A stretch of DNA of 64,000 bases, from assembly GCF_900119735.1 (NCBI RefSeq), contig NZ_FPJW01000001.1, positions 530,914 to 594,913 on the forward strand, written 5' to 3'. The stretch's first letter is position 1; every line of letters begins with the position of its first letter. Shown piece after piece: positions 57,414 to 64,000 of the stretch. Source of the stretch: Marinospirillum alkaliphilum DSM 21637. Lineage in GTDB: Bacteria; Pseudomonadota; Gammaproteobacteria; Pseudomonadales; Halomonadaceae. A model generated the notes under the pieces. It made no database searches. It saw only the letters and a list, made by a program, of their open reading frames with translations, and was not told the DNA's origin. A program made the position numbers and the translations under genes.

Positions 57414-58436
57414 ATGATGGAGCTGTTGGGTGAATATCTGGTGTTCCTGTTAAAAACCCTGACATTGCTGGCTGGACTGGGTTTGCTGGTGGTGATTCTG
57501 GTCTCTGTGCAGCGCAGTCGGATGCAGCAGGAGCAGCTGGAGGTTGAGTCTCTGAATGAGCATCATGAGGCCATGCAGGATGCCTTGCAGGAGCAATGGC
57601 TGGATGCAAAAGCCTTCAAGCAGATGTTGAAGGCAAAACACAAGAAGGACAAACAACAGCAGCAGGAACGTGCTGAGCGTCCGCGTGTTTTTGTGCTGGA
57701 TTTCAAGGGAGATCTTGATGCCGGGCGTGCTCCCTTGCTGGGCCGGGAGATCAGTCTGCTGCTGGCACTGTTGCGCCCGCAGGATGAGGTGGTGGTCCGG
57801 TTGGAGAGTGCCGGTGGTTTTGTGCACAGTTATGGACATGCCGCAGCCCAGCTGCAGCGGTTGCGTGAGCGGGATATCCGCCTGACGGTTTGTGTCGATC
57901 GGGTAGCGGCTTCCGGTGGTTACATGATGGCTTGCACGGCACACACCCTGCTGGCAACGCCTTTTGCAGTCATCGGCTCAATTGGTGTGGTGGCCGAGCT
58001 ACCCAATTTTCACCGCCTGCTGAAAAGCCATGAGGTGGATTATGAGGTGCTGACAGCCGGTGAATACAAACGCACGCTGACTCTGTTTGGAGAGAACACC
58101 GAGGAGGGGCGCAGCAAGTTTTTGCAGGATCTGGAGCAGGCGCACCAGTTGTTCAAGTCCTGGGTACAGGGTTGTCGTCCACAGCTCAATATTGATCAGG
58201 TGGCAAAAGGTGAGGTCTGGTACGGTGAGCAGGCGCTGGCGCTGCAGTTGGTTGATCGTTTGTGTACCAGTGAAGCCTATTTGCTGGAGCGCATGCAGGA
58301 AGCGGAAGTATTCAAGGTGCAACTGAAGAAACGCGAGCCTCTGGCCGAGCGCATTGCCGGTCAGGCGGCAGCAGTGTTGGAAAAGCGTCTGCTGGCCTGG
58401 TGGCCAAAGCTGCAGGCGCCCTTCACACGTCGCTGA
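57414..58436 (+). CDS. sohB: SohB-family inner-membrane peptidase
   Basis: The ~340-residue peptidase S49 protein has an N-terminal membrane segment (LKTLTLLAGLGLLVVILVSV), a Lys/Gln-rich linker, and the catalytic core. Ser is in VAASGGYMMAC and Lys in GEYKRTLTLFG, giving the Ser-Lys dyad on the periplasmic side. The segment VRLESAGGFVHSYG is typical. The frame begins at GTG 57411; ATG 57414 or 57417 fits better with GGAG at 57404. It ends 13 bp from the convergent ArsR gene. Confidence 0.92.
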   Translation: MMELLGEYLVFLLKTLTLLAGLGLLVVILVSVQRSRMQQEQLEVESLNEHHEAMQDALQEQWLDAKAFKQMLKAKHKKDKQQQQERAERPRVFVLDFKGDLDAGRAPLLGREISLLLALLRPQDEVVVRLESAGGFVHSYGHAAAQLQRLRERDIRLTVCVDRVAASGGYMMACTAHTLLATPFAVIGSIGVVAELPNFHRLLKSHEVDYEVLTAGEYKRTLTLFGENTEEGRSKFLQDLEQAHQLFKSWVQGCRPQLNIDQVAKGEVWYGEQALALQLVDRLCTSEAYLLERMQEAEVFKVQLKKREPLAERIAGQAAAVLEKRLLAWWPKLQAPFTRR

Positions 58437-58449
58437 AACCTTCGGGTGA

Positions 58450-58773
58450 TCAGGACTTGCAGTACATATTGTGCAAGGTGCTGATCACCTGTTTGGCCTC
58501 TTCACCATTTAATGAATAGTAGATGGTTTGAGACTCTCGACGGGTTTTGACCAGGTTATCACGACGCAAGACTGCCAGATGTTGCGATAAGGCTGACTGG
58601 CTGAGATCCAGGCAGTTATTCAACTCGCTGACGGACAGTTCACGACCATCCAGATAACAAAGAATCATCAGACGATTCTCATTGGCCATGGCCTTCAGCA
58701 GGTTGGTGGCTTGTTTGGCATTGCTGCGCAATTCTTCCAGTGCAGAGGTCTCTGTGCTTGTTGCCGTGCTCAT
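58450..58773 (-). CDS. ArsR-family regulator, BigR/SqrR-like sulfur sensor
   Basis: The 107-residue winged helix has the HTH SVSELNNCLDLSQSALSQHL followed by the wing RRESQTIYY. Two Cys, C39 (LMILCYLDG) and C105 (NMYCKS), are 66 residues apart. That equals the spacing of the C41/C107 and C42/C108 persulfide-sensing pairs in SqrR and BigR. The start is set at 58773, where family similarity begins; an upstream in-frame start at 58836 is less likely. No sulfide oxidation gene is adjacent. An unusual repeat lies between it and prpE. Confidence 0.8.
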   Translation of the reverse strand: MSTATSTETSALEELRSNAKQATNLLKAMANENRLMILCYLDGRELSVSELNNCLDLSQSALSQHLAVLRRDNLVKTRRESQTIYYSLNGEEAKQVISTLHNMYCKS

Positions 58774-59094
58774 GTTGTTATATCCATTCATTGTTATAGC
58801 CAGCGATATATTACCTGTTTTTGTTTTTGTTGACACCTGTGGGTGAATTGAGCCTTCAGCCAGCAGGCTAAGACGCGGATTGTCAGCAATTTTGTTGACA
58901 GCCTGCTAAGGGGTTGAGGTTGGTTTTTCTGATTAGTTTCAGGTTTTGCGCCTTTTGTATTAGTTTCAAAGCGGCCTGCATGCTTTAGAGTTGGCTCTGC
59001 GAAATATGAAAGTGTCGACACTCACCGCACTGCGGCCAGTCAGACCGATAAATAACAGCAATCAGTCAATCGAGACCCACAGAGGCGCCAAGTG
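58774..59094. other. Divergent intergenic region between arsR-like gene and prpE
   Basis: This 321-bp region has no gene. It holds a paired repeat TTGTTATA (58775-58782 and 58791-58798) just before the ArsR start. It also holds 8-bp inverted arms AGCAGGCT/AGCCTGCT (58862-58907). Promoters for both directions are expected but no consensus -35/-10 is convincing. Confidence 0.4.
58862..58907. repeat. Inverted repeat with nested TGTCA/TGACA arms
   Basis: AGCAGGCT (58862-58869) is the exact reverse complement of AGCCTGCT (58900-58907). TGTCA (58881-58885) and TGACA (58896-58900) lie inside. CAGCAGGCTAAG also recurs as CAGCCTGCTAAG in direct orientation. It is a candidate operator. Confidence 0.45.
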
Positions 59095-60984
59095 ATGAGC
59101 TACAAAACAGAATATCAACGTTCGATCAGTCAGCCGGAAGATTTCTGGCGCGAGCAGGCCGAGCACCTGCCCTGGTACAAAAAGCCGACCCGGATTCTCG
59201 GTAAGGACGAGCAGGGAGCCTGGCGCTGGTTTCTGGATGGTGAGCTGAACACCAGTTACTGTGCACTGGATTACCATGTTGAAAATGGCCGTGCTGATCA
59301 GGTGGCAGTGATTTATGACTCCCCGGTGACCGATACCAAATCCCGTCTGACCTATCGTCAGATGCGTGATCAGGTGGCACTGTTTGCCGGTGGTCTGCGT
59401 AAGCTGGGTGTGGAAAAGGGTGATCGTGTTGTTATCTATATGCCCATGGTGCCGGAAGCACTGATTGCCATGTATGCCTGTGCTCGTCTGGGTGCTGTGC
59501 ATTCAGTGGTGTTTGGTGGTTTTGCGCCGCATGAGCTGGCCGTGCGCATTGATGATGCCCAGCCGAAGGTGATTGTATCGGCCTCCTGCGGCATCGAAGT
59601 GAGCAAGGTGATTCCTTACAAGGGGCTGCTGGACGATGCCATCAGCCAGGCAGAACACAAGCCGGATCATTGTGTGATCCTGCAGCGTCCGCAGCAGCCT
59701 TGTGAACTGACCAGCAGCCGTGATGTGGACTGGGAAAGCCTGATGAAGTCGGCTGAACCGGCTGATCCGGTTCCGGTCAAGGCCACTGATCCGCTGTACA
59801 TTCTTTACACCTCCGGCACCACCGGCAAACCCAAGGGTGTCGTGCGTGACAATGGTGGCCATGCAGTGGCACTGAAGTACAGCATGAAAACCGTATACGG
59901 TGTGGACCCCGGTGAAGTGTTCATGGCCGCTTCTGATGTTGGCTGGGTTGTGGGCCACTCCTACATCGTTTATGCCCCGCTGCTGGCCGGTTGCACCACC
60001 ATCGTTTATGAAGGCAAACCGGTGAAAACCCCGGATGCCGGTGCCTTCTGGCGCCTGATTGATGAATACAAAATCAAGGCCTTCTTCACTGCGCCAACCG
60101 CTTTCCGTGCGGTGAAGAAAGAAGATCCTGAAGGCAAACTGCTGGCCGAGTACGACATCGGCAGCCTGAAAACCCTGTTCCTGGCCGGTGAGCGTCTGGA
60201 TCCACCCACCTACCACTGGCTGAACGAAATGCTGCCGGTGCCGGTGATTGATCACTGGTGGCAGACAGAAACCGGCTGGGCCATTGCCGGTAATATGATG
60301 GGTCTGGACCCGGCAAAACCCAAGGCAGGCTCTGCAACCTTCCCGACCCCCGGTTTTGATGTGCAGATTCTGGACACCCAGGGTAATCAGGCACCGGCTG
60401 AAGAAGAGGGCAGTGTCTGCATCAAGCTGCCGATGCCGCCGGGCTGTCTGACCACTGTGTGGGGTGATCACAAGCGTTACAACTCCTCCTACATGGATGC
60501 CTTCCCTGGTTATTACCTGACCGGTGACGGCGGCAAATTTGATGAAGAGGGTTATCTGTTCATCATGGGGCGTACCGATGACGTCATCAACGTGGCAGGT
60601 CACCGCCTGTCCACCGGTGAAATGGAAGAGATTGTTGCTTCCCACCCGGGCGTTGCCGAGTGTGCGGTGATTGGTGTGGCTGACGAGCTGAAAGGTCAGT
60701 TGCCGGTTGGTCTGGTCATCACCAAAGACGGCTGGAAGGGTGAACCCGCTGAACTGGAAGCAGAGCTGGCTGCACTGGTGCGTAAGGAAATCGGTGCCAT
60801 TGCCTGTTACCGCCAGACGCTGGTGGTGGATCGTCTGCCGAAAACACGTTCCGGCAAGATCCTGCGCAAGATCCTGCGCAGCATTGCGGATGGCAAGGAG
60901 TATCAGGTGCCATCCACCATTGATGATCCAGCCAGCCTGGTTGAAATCGAGCAGGTGATGAAAGGGCAGGGCCTGGTCAAGTAA
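59095..60984 (+). CDS. prpE: Propionyl-CoA synthetase (PrpE-type acyl-CoA ligase)
   Basis: The 629-residue adenylate-forming enzyme makes acyl-CoA from a short-chain acid, ATP and CoA. The N-terminus MSYKTEYQRSISQPEDFW is that of the PrpE branch rather than acetyl-CoA synthetase. The ATP loop is YTSGTTGKPKGVVRD, the A5 region is WWQTETGWAI, and the catalytic and acetylatable Lys is in PKTRSGKILRK. The ATG at 59095 follows AGAGGCG. No prpBCD genes are nearby. A strong terminator follows. Confidence 0.9.
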   Translation: MSYKTEYQRSISQPEDFWREQAEHLPWYKKPTRILGKDEQGAWRWFLDGELNTSYCALDYHVENGRADQVAVIYDSPVTDTKSRLTYRQMRDQVALFAGGLRKLGVEKGDRVVIYMPMVPEALIAMYACARLGAVHSVVFGGFAPHELAVRIDDAQPKVIVSASCGIEVSKVIPYKGLLDDAISQAEHKPDHCVILQRPQQPCELTSSRDVDWESLMKSAEPADPVPVKATDPLYILYTSGTTGKPKGVVRDNGGHAVALKYSMKTVYGVDPGEVFMAASDVGWVVGHSYIVYAPLLAGCTTIVYEGKPVKTPDAGAFWRLIDEYKIKAFFTAPTAFRAVKKEDPEGKLLAEYDIGSLKTLFLAGERLDPPTYHWLNEMLPVPVIDHWWQTETGWAIAGNMMGLDPAKPKAGSATFPTPGFDVQILDTQGNQAPAEEEGSVCIKLPMPPGCLTTVWGDHKRYNSSYMDAFPGYYLTGDGGKFDEEGYLFIMGRTDDVINVAGHRLSTGEMEEIVASHPGVAECAVIGVADELKGQLPVGLVITKDGWKGEPAELEAELAALVRKEIGAIACYRQTLVVDRLPKTRSGKILRKILRSIADGKEYQVPSTIDDPASLVEIEQVMKGQGLVK

Positions 60985-61013
60985 TGACTGGCTTGCCAAT
61001 CTGGTGAAGTCAT

Positions 61014-61053
61014 TAAAAAAAGCCCCGACAGCCATGGCTGCCGGGGCTTTTTA
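61014..61053. terminator. Strong bidirectional terminator after prpE
   Basis: AGCCCCG (61021-61027) pairs with CGGGGCT (61042-61048). The inner CAGCCATGGCTG closes the stem apart from one mismatch. Seven A residues precede and five T follow, so it works on both strands. Confidence 0.92.
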
Positions 61054-61092
61054 TTCAGCAACTGCTCGATTATAATCCGCGCTCCCATTCAT

Positions 61093-61128
61093 ACAGGGTT
61101 CCCTCGCCCCCTGCTAAAAAAAAAGGAT
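61093..61128 (+). ncRNA. preQ1-I riboswitch upstream of yhhQ
   Basis: CAGGG (61094-61098) pairs with CCCTG (61109-61113) as P1. The loop starts UUCCC, and the 3' tail is A9 followed by GGA. UCC in the loop can pair with GGA (61125-61127) to form the pseudoknot. This GGA is also the ribosome-binding site, 8 nt from the ATG at 61136, so ligand binding would block translation. Shape, A-rich tail and the downstream queuosine-precursor transporter all agree with a translational preQ1-I switch. Confidence 0.75.
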
Positions 61129-61135
61129 ACAACCC

Positions 61136-61801
61136 ATGTTGTCTCTCTCTGCTGCGCAATTCCGTAAAGCCTTGATCTGGTTATCACTGATTCACATTGT
61201 GATCATTGCCGCCAGCAATTACCTGGTTCAGTTTCCCTTCGAGTTTTTCGGGCTTCATAACACCTGGGGTGCTTTCACCTTTCCCTTCATCTTTCTGGCC
61301 ACTGATCTGACCGTTCGTATTTTCGGCAAGCAACTGGCGCGTCGCATCATTTTTTCGGTGATGTTCCCGGCACTGCTGTTGTCTTACCTGATCTCGGTGA
61401 TTTTTGCTGATGGGCGCTTTTCCGGTCTGGAAGGTCTGGGTGAGTTCAACCTGTTTGTTGCCCGCATTGCCCTGGCCAGTTTCATGGCCTACATGCTGGG
61501 TCAACTGCTGGATATCCGGGTTTTTGATCGCCTGCGTGAAGTGAAGGCCTGGTGGGTGGCTCCTGCCGCTTCAACCCTGCTGGGTAATGCGCTGGATACC
61601 CTGGTGTTCTTCTCGGCTGCCTTTTATGCCAGTCCGGATGCCTTTATGGCTGCTCACTGGCCGGAGATTGCACTGGTGGATTATGGCTTCAAGCTGACCA
61701 TCAGCCTGTTGTTCTTCCTGCCTGCTTATGGTTTGGTGCTGGCCTGGTTGCAGCAGCGTCTGCTACGTAGCTCCGGCAGTTGGAAAGGACAGCAGATCTA
61801 A
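61136..61801 (+). CDS. yhhQ: Queuosine precursor transporter YhhQ
   Basis: The 221-residue membrane protein is the same length as E. coli YhhQ, with about six helices. Family blocks are ASNYLVQFPFEFFG, GAFTFPFIFLATDLTVRIFG and PAASTLLGNALDTLVFFSAAF. It imports queuosine precursors (preQ0/preQ1). The ATG is 8 nt after an AAGGA that belongs to a preQ1-I-type riboswitch. Confidence 0.93.
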   Translation: MLSLSAAQFRKALIWLSLIHIVIIAASNYLVQFPFEFFGLHNTWGAFTFPFIFLATDLTVRIFGKQLARRIIFSVMFPALLLSYLISVIFADGRFSGLEGLGEFNLFVARIALASFMAYMLGQLLDIRVFDRLREVKAWWVAPAASTLLGNALDTLVFFSAAFYASPDAFMAAHWPEIALVDYGFKLTISLLFFLPAYGLVLAWLQQRLLRSSGSWKGQQI

Positions 61802-61897
61802 TCACCGATCAGGCGCTATCACGGCTTTTTCATTGGCTTTCCCTGACCGATTGTTGGCATAATTCCGGAAACTTTTTCAGTTTCGAGGAGTGATGGC

Positions 61898-62674
61898 ATG
61901 GCAATTCTGGCGCATCAGCGCAATGGTCAGGGTGAGCCGCTGGTGGTGATGCACGGCCTGTTCGGCAGTGCTGATAACTGGCGTGGTCTGGCTCGTCGCT
62001 GGAGTGATGAGTATGGTGTCTGGAGTCTTGACCTGCGAAACCACGGTCGCAGTTTTCATTGTGAAGGCATGAATTACACCAGCCAGGCAGAAGACCTGCT
62101 CTACTGGCTGGACAATGAAAACCTGGAGCGTGTTCATCTGCTGGGGCATTCCATGGGTGGCAAACTGGCCATGGAGTTCGCCCTGCGTTATCCCTCTCGG
62201 GTGGCAAAACTGATTGTGGCTGATATTGCCCCGGTCCGTTATGAACACACCCATGCTGCCATCATTCAAGGCTTGAAAGCTCTCAAAGCTCAGGAACCCT
62301 GGCATGAGCGGCGTGAAGCCGACCATCTGCTGGCGGAGTATGTGAAGGATGTACAGACACGCCTGTTCCTGCTGACCAATCTGGTTCGCACCGATGAAGG
62401 CCTGTGTTTGCGGGTTGCCATTGAAGAAATTGCCCGTGATTACCAGGCCATTATTGATGCACCACCAGCCATGACTGAAAACCGGGTGTTTGAAGGTGCT
62501 ACACTGGCTATCAGGGGTGGACGGTCAGACTATGTGACTGAGGGCCACCTGCCGGAATTTCGTCGTGCTTTTCCGCAGTTGCAACTGGAAACCCTGGATG
62601 CCGGACACTGGTTGCACGCCGAGCAGGCTGATGCCTTTTCAGAAGCGGTTTTGCGGTTTCTGAAGCAGGCTTGA
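61898..62674 (+). CDS. Alpha/beta hydrolase, YbfF-like esterase
   Basis: The 258-residue hydrolase has the oxyanion segment VVMHGLFGSADNWRG, nucleophile elbow LLGHSMGGKLAMEF (Ser ~86), acid residue region in RGGRSDYV and catalytic His in DAGHWLHAEQ. It closely resembles YbfF, an esterase on acyl-CoA and malonyl-CoA esters in vitro. GAGGAG lies 7 bp before the ATG. The physiological substrate is uncertain. Confidence 0.88.
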   Translation: MAILAHQRNGQGEPLVVMHGLFGSADNWRGLARRWSDEYGVWSLDLRNHGRSFHCEGMNYTSQAEDLLYWLDNENLERVHLLGHSMGGKLAMEFALRYPSRVAKLIVADIAPVRYEHTHAAIIQGLKALKAQEPWHERREADHLLAEYVKDVQTRLFLLTNLVRTDEGLCLRVAIEEIARDYQAIIDAPPAMTENRVFEGATLAIRGGRSDYVTEGHLPEFRRAFPQLQLETLDAGHWLHAEQADAFSEAVLRFLKQA

Positions 62675-62702
62675 TGCCGCATTCACTGCAAGGAGGTGTT
62701 GC

Positions 62703-63374
62703 ATGTCCCATGTTTCTCCCTTTGATTGGTCATCATTGCTGAAAGAGCAGCCGCTGGTTCCTGTATGGGCGTCAGTGGTTCCAGAAGCAGCTGCACAGGT
62801 GGCACAAACCCTGCTGAAGGCAGGTTATGGTGTGCTGGAAGTGACCCTGCGGGAAGAGGGTGCCTGGTGGGTGCTGGAAACCCTGCGTGCCACTGAACTG
62901 ACTCTGGTGGCAGGCAGTCTGCGCCATCCTGAACAATTAAAACGCCTGCAGGAGTGTGGTATTTCCATGGCCGTAACGCCCGGCTGGTGCCCGGAATTGT
63001 GTGAGGCCGCCAAACAGCTGGGCATACGTTTGTTGCCGGGGGTGAGTACACCCGGTGAAGCCATGCAGGCCAGCCTGATGGGCTACCGTCAGGTCAAACT
63101 CTTCCCGGCCATGGCGCTGGGTGGCCCTGCTTATCTGCGGGCCATGCGTGCCCCTTTGCCGGAGCTGGAGTTTGTACCGACTGGTGGCATAGATGAATCC
63201 AGTATGGCGCAGTGGTTTGCTCTGCCCGGTGTGGTGGCGCTGGGGGGGAGCTGGATGTTGCCAAAAGAGTTGGTGGTGCGGGAGGACTGGAGCATTCTGG
63301 AGCACATCGCCAGTCGTTCGCTGGCTGCCGCACGGGAACTGCGTCAGCAGCGGGATGCAGCGCTGAATCACTGA
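62703..63374 (+). CDS. KDPG/KHG aldolase-like enzyme
   Basis: The 223-residue class I aldolase is homologous to Eda. The general-base Glu is in VLEVTLREEG, the Schiff-base Lys in YRQVKLFPAMALGG, and the phosphate site in PTGGIDESS and VALGGSWML. The usual GAGTV strand is replaced by VAGSLRHPEQL, so substrate range may differ from classical 2-keto-3-deoxy-6-phosphogluconate. AAGGAGG is near-ideal before the ATG. No edd or sugar transport genes are adjacent. Confidence 0.8.
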   Translation: MSHVSPFDWSSLLKEQPLVPVWASVVPEAAAQVAQTLLKAGYGVLEVTLREEGAWWVLETLRATELTLVAGSLRHPEQLKRLQECGISMAVTPGWCPELCEAAKQLGIRLLPGVSTPGEAMQASLMGYRQVKLFPAMALGGPAYLRAMRAPLPELEFVPTGGIDESSMAQWFALPGVVALGGSWMLPKELVVREDWSILEHIASRSLAAARELRQQRDAALNH

Positions 63375-63390
63375 GTGGAGTGAATGGATC

Positions 63391-64000
63391 GTGTACGGTC
63401 GTGATAACGAAGAGTTCAAGGCCCGCCGCCTGCGAGCGGTTAAGGCTGATCTGAACAGTGGTGCTTCAGTGCTGGCACGCAAGGCGCTGGAAGACATCAT
63501 GGATTATGCTGATGCTTGTGAAGTCGCAGATGTTGCTGAATTGCAGGTGGAAATCACGGATCTGGCCGATCGCCTGAGTGGGGCGCGTCCCAGTATGGTG
63601 GTGGTTTCCAACGTATTAAAACATTTTGTCGCCACCCTGCCGGACTTGCCTGATGATTTAAAAAAGGCCAGAGGGCGTGCAGCAGTTCATGCCGAGGAAG
63701 TGATCGAACAGGTTCAGCAGGCTCAGGCCAGGGCAGTCGAGTTTTGCATGAATGAGCTGACCGACGGCATGACCATCATGACTCACAGTGTCAGCTCCAG
63801 TGTGATGCAGTTATTCACCGCCTGCCAGCGCAGCGGCAAACAGATCAATGCCATCATCACCGAATCCCGTCCGGGAATGGAGGGGCGCAATCTGGCCCGT
63901 TACCTGAACAAGCTGGGCGTGCAGACCCAGTTCATCACTGAAGCTCAGATGGCTCATTTTGTGGTGCAGGCTGACAAGGTGATTGTCGGTGCTGACAGCC
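63391..64000 (+). CDS. eIF-2B alpha/beta/delta-like protein, 3' end outside window
   Basis: The frame from GTG 63391 (GGAG 10 bp upstream) encodes over 200 residues before the window ends. The N-terminal half is helical. The later part has the family segment TESRPGMEGRNLARYLN, then QADKVIVGADS at the edge. These are marks of the eIF2B/MtnA/ribose-1,5-bisphosphate isomerase superfamily. In bacteria such proteins are sugar-phosphate isomerases or uncharacterised, so a role in sugar-phosphate metabolism with the aldolase upstream is possible. Confidence 0.7.
   Translation, partial: MYGRDNEEFKARRLRAVKADLNSGASVLARKALEDIMDYADACEVADVAELQVEITDLADRLSGARPSMVVVSNVLKHFVATLPDLPDDLKKARGRAAVHAEEVIEQVQQAQARAVEFCMNELTDGMTIMTHSVSSSVMQLFTACQRSGKQINAIITESRPGMEGRNLARYLNKLGVQTQFITEAQMAHFVVQADKVIVGADS

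Noticed and set aside
59503-61035. 510-residue open frame on the minus strand
   Set aside because: It runs antisense through the whole of prpE, has a His/Gly-rich shadow composition, and ends across the terminator region. The plus-strand enzyme has all motifs.

Overview
The window looks like chromosome from a free-living, motile, aerobic or facultative gammaproteobacterium, probably near the Oceanospirillales, Marinobacter or Pseudomonas. The evidence is a PsrA-type TetR regulator, an rnfABCDGE-nth operon, SohB, a YhhQ-type transporter, many GGDEF/EAL proteins and a large chemosensory operon. The genus cannot be fixed from the sequence. No rRNA or tRNA gene, prophage or CRISPR array was seen.

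Layout. 1-9.3 kb: a partial membrane diguanylate cyclase (DGC), a ModA-like binding protein, a LonB-type protease, serS, a DUF4160/DUF2442 pair, a RAYT-like protein lacking the usual tyrosine, and a bacteriophytochrome-GGDEF protein next to a heme oxygenase fragment. 9.3-14.1 kb: an RND adaptor and pump behind a perfect FNR/ANR-type site. 14.2-26 kb: c-di-GMP genes, namely a CheB-CheR-PAS-GGDEF-EAL giant, a 7TMR-DISM GGDEF protein, a broken EAL gene, and a PAS-GGDEF-EAL protein overlapping a diheme cytochrome peroxidase gene; an FAD oxidoreductase lies among them. 26.9-34.5 kb: psrA with a likely self-operator, an L,D-transpeptidase, a HepT/MntA module, ilvE, LysE and MFS exporters divergent from a MocR regulator, and a DUF3334 gene. 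34.5-40.7 kb: rnfABCDGE-nth on the minus strand. 41-56.8 kb: mcp, DUF3299, cheY, cheA, cheW, mcp, cheR, cheD, cheB, an MCP-like gene, STAS, a REC-PP2C-kinase gene and a second cheD, facing a membrane PP2C gene. 57-64 kb: an SCP2 protein, sohB, a BigR/SqrR-like ArsR regulator, a propionyl-CoA synthetase, a preQ1-riboswitch/yhhQ unit, a YbfF-like esterase, a KDPG aldolase and a partial eIF2B-like gene.

How the parts work together. Two themes dominate. The first is c-di-GMP signalling: five intact or partial GGDEF proteins and one decayed EAL gene lie in the first 26 kb. The second is a chemosensory array physically joined to an HsbR/HsbA-like partner-switching module (PP2C phosphatase, serine kinase, STAS antagonist). 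This suggests an output other than, or in addition to, the flagellar motor. The most unusual observations are the phytochrome with an intact bilin pocket but no attachment cysteine beside a truncated heme oxygenase, the joined Che/partner-switch locus with two CheDs and a shared C-terminal peptide, and the short linear repeats in CheA. All functions are inferred from sequence reading; no database search was possible.
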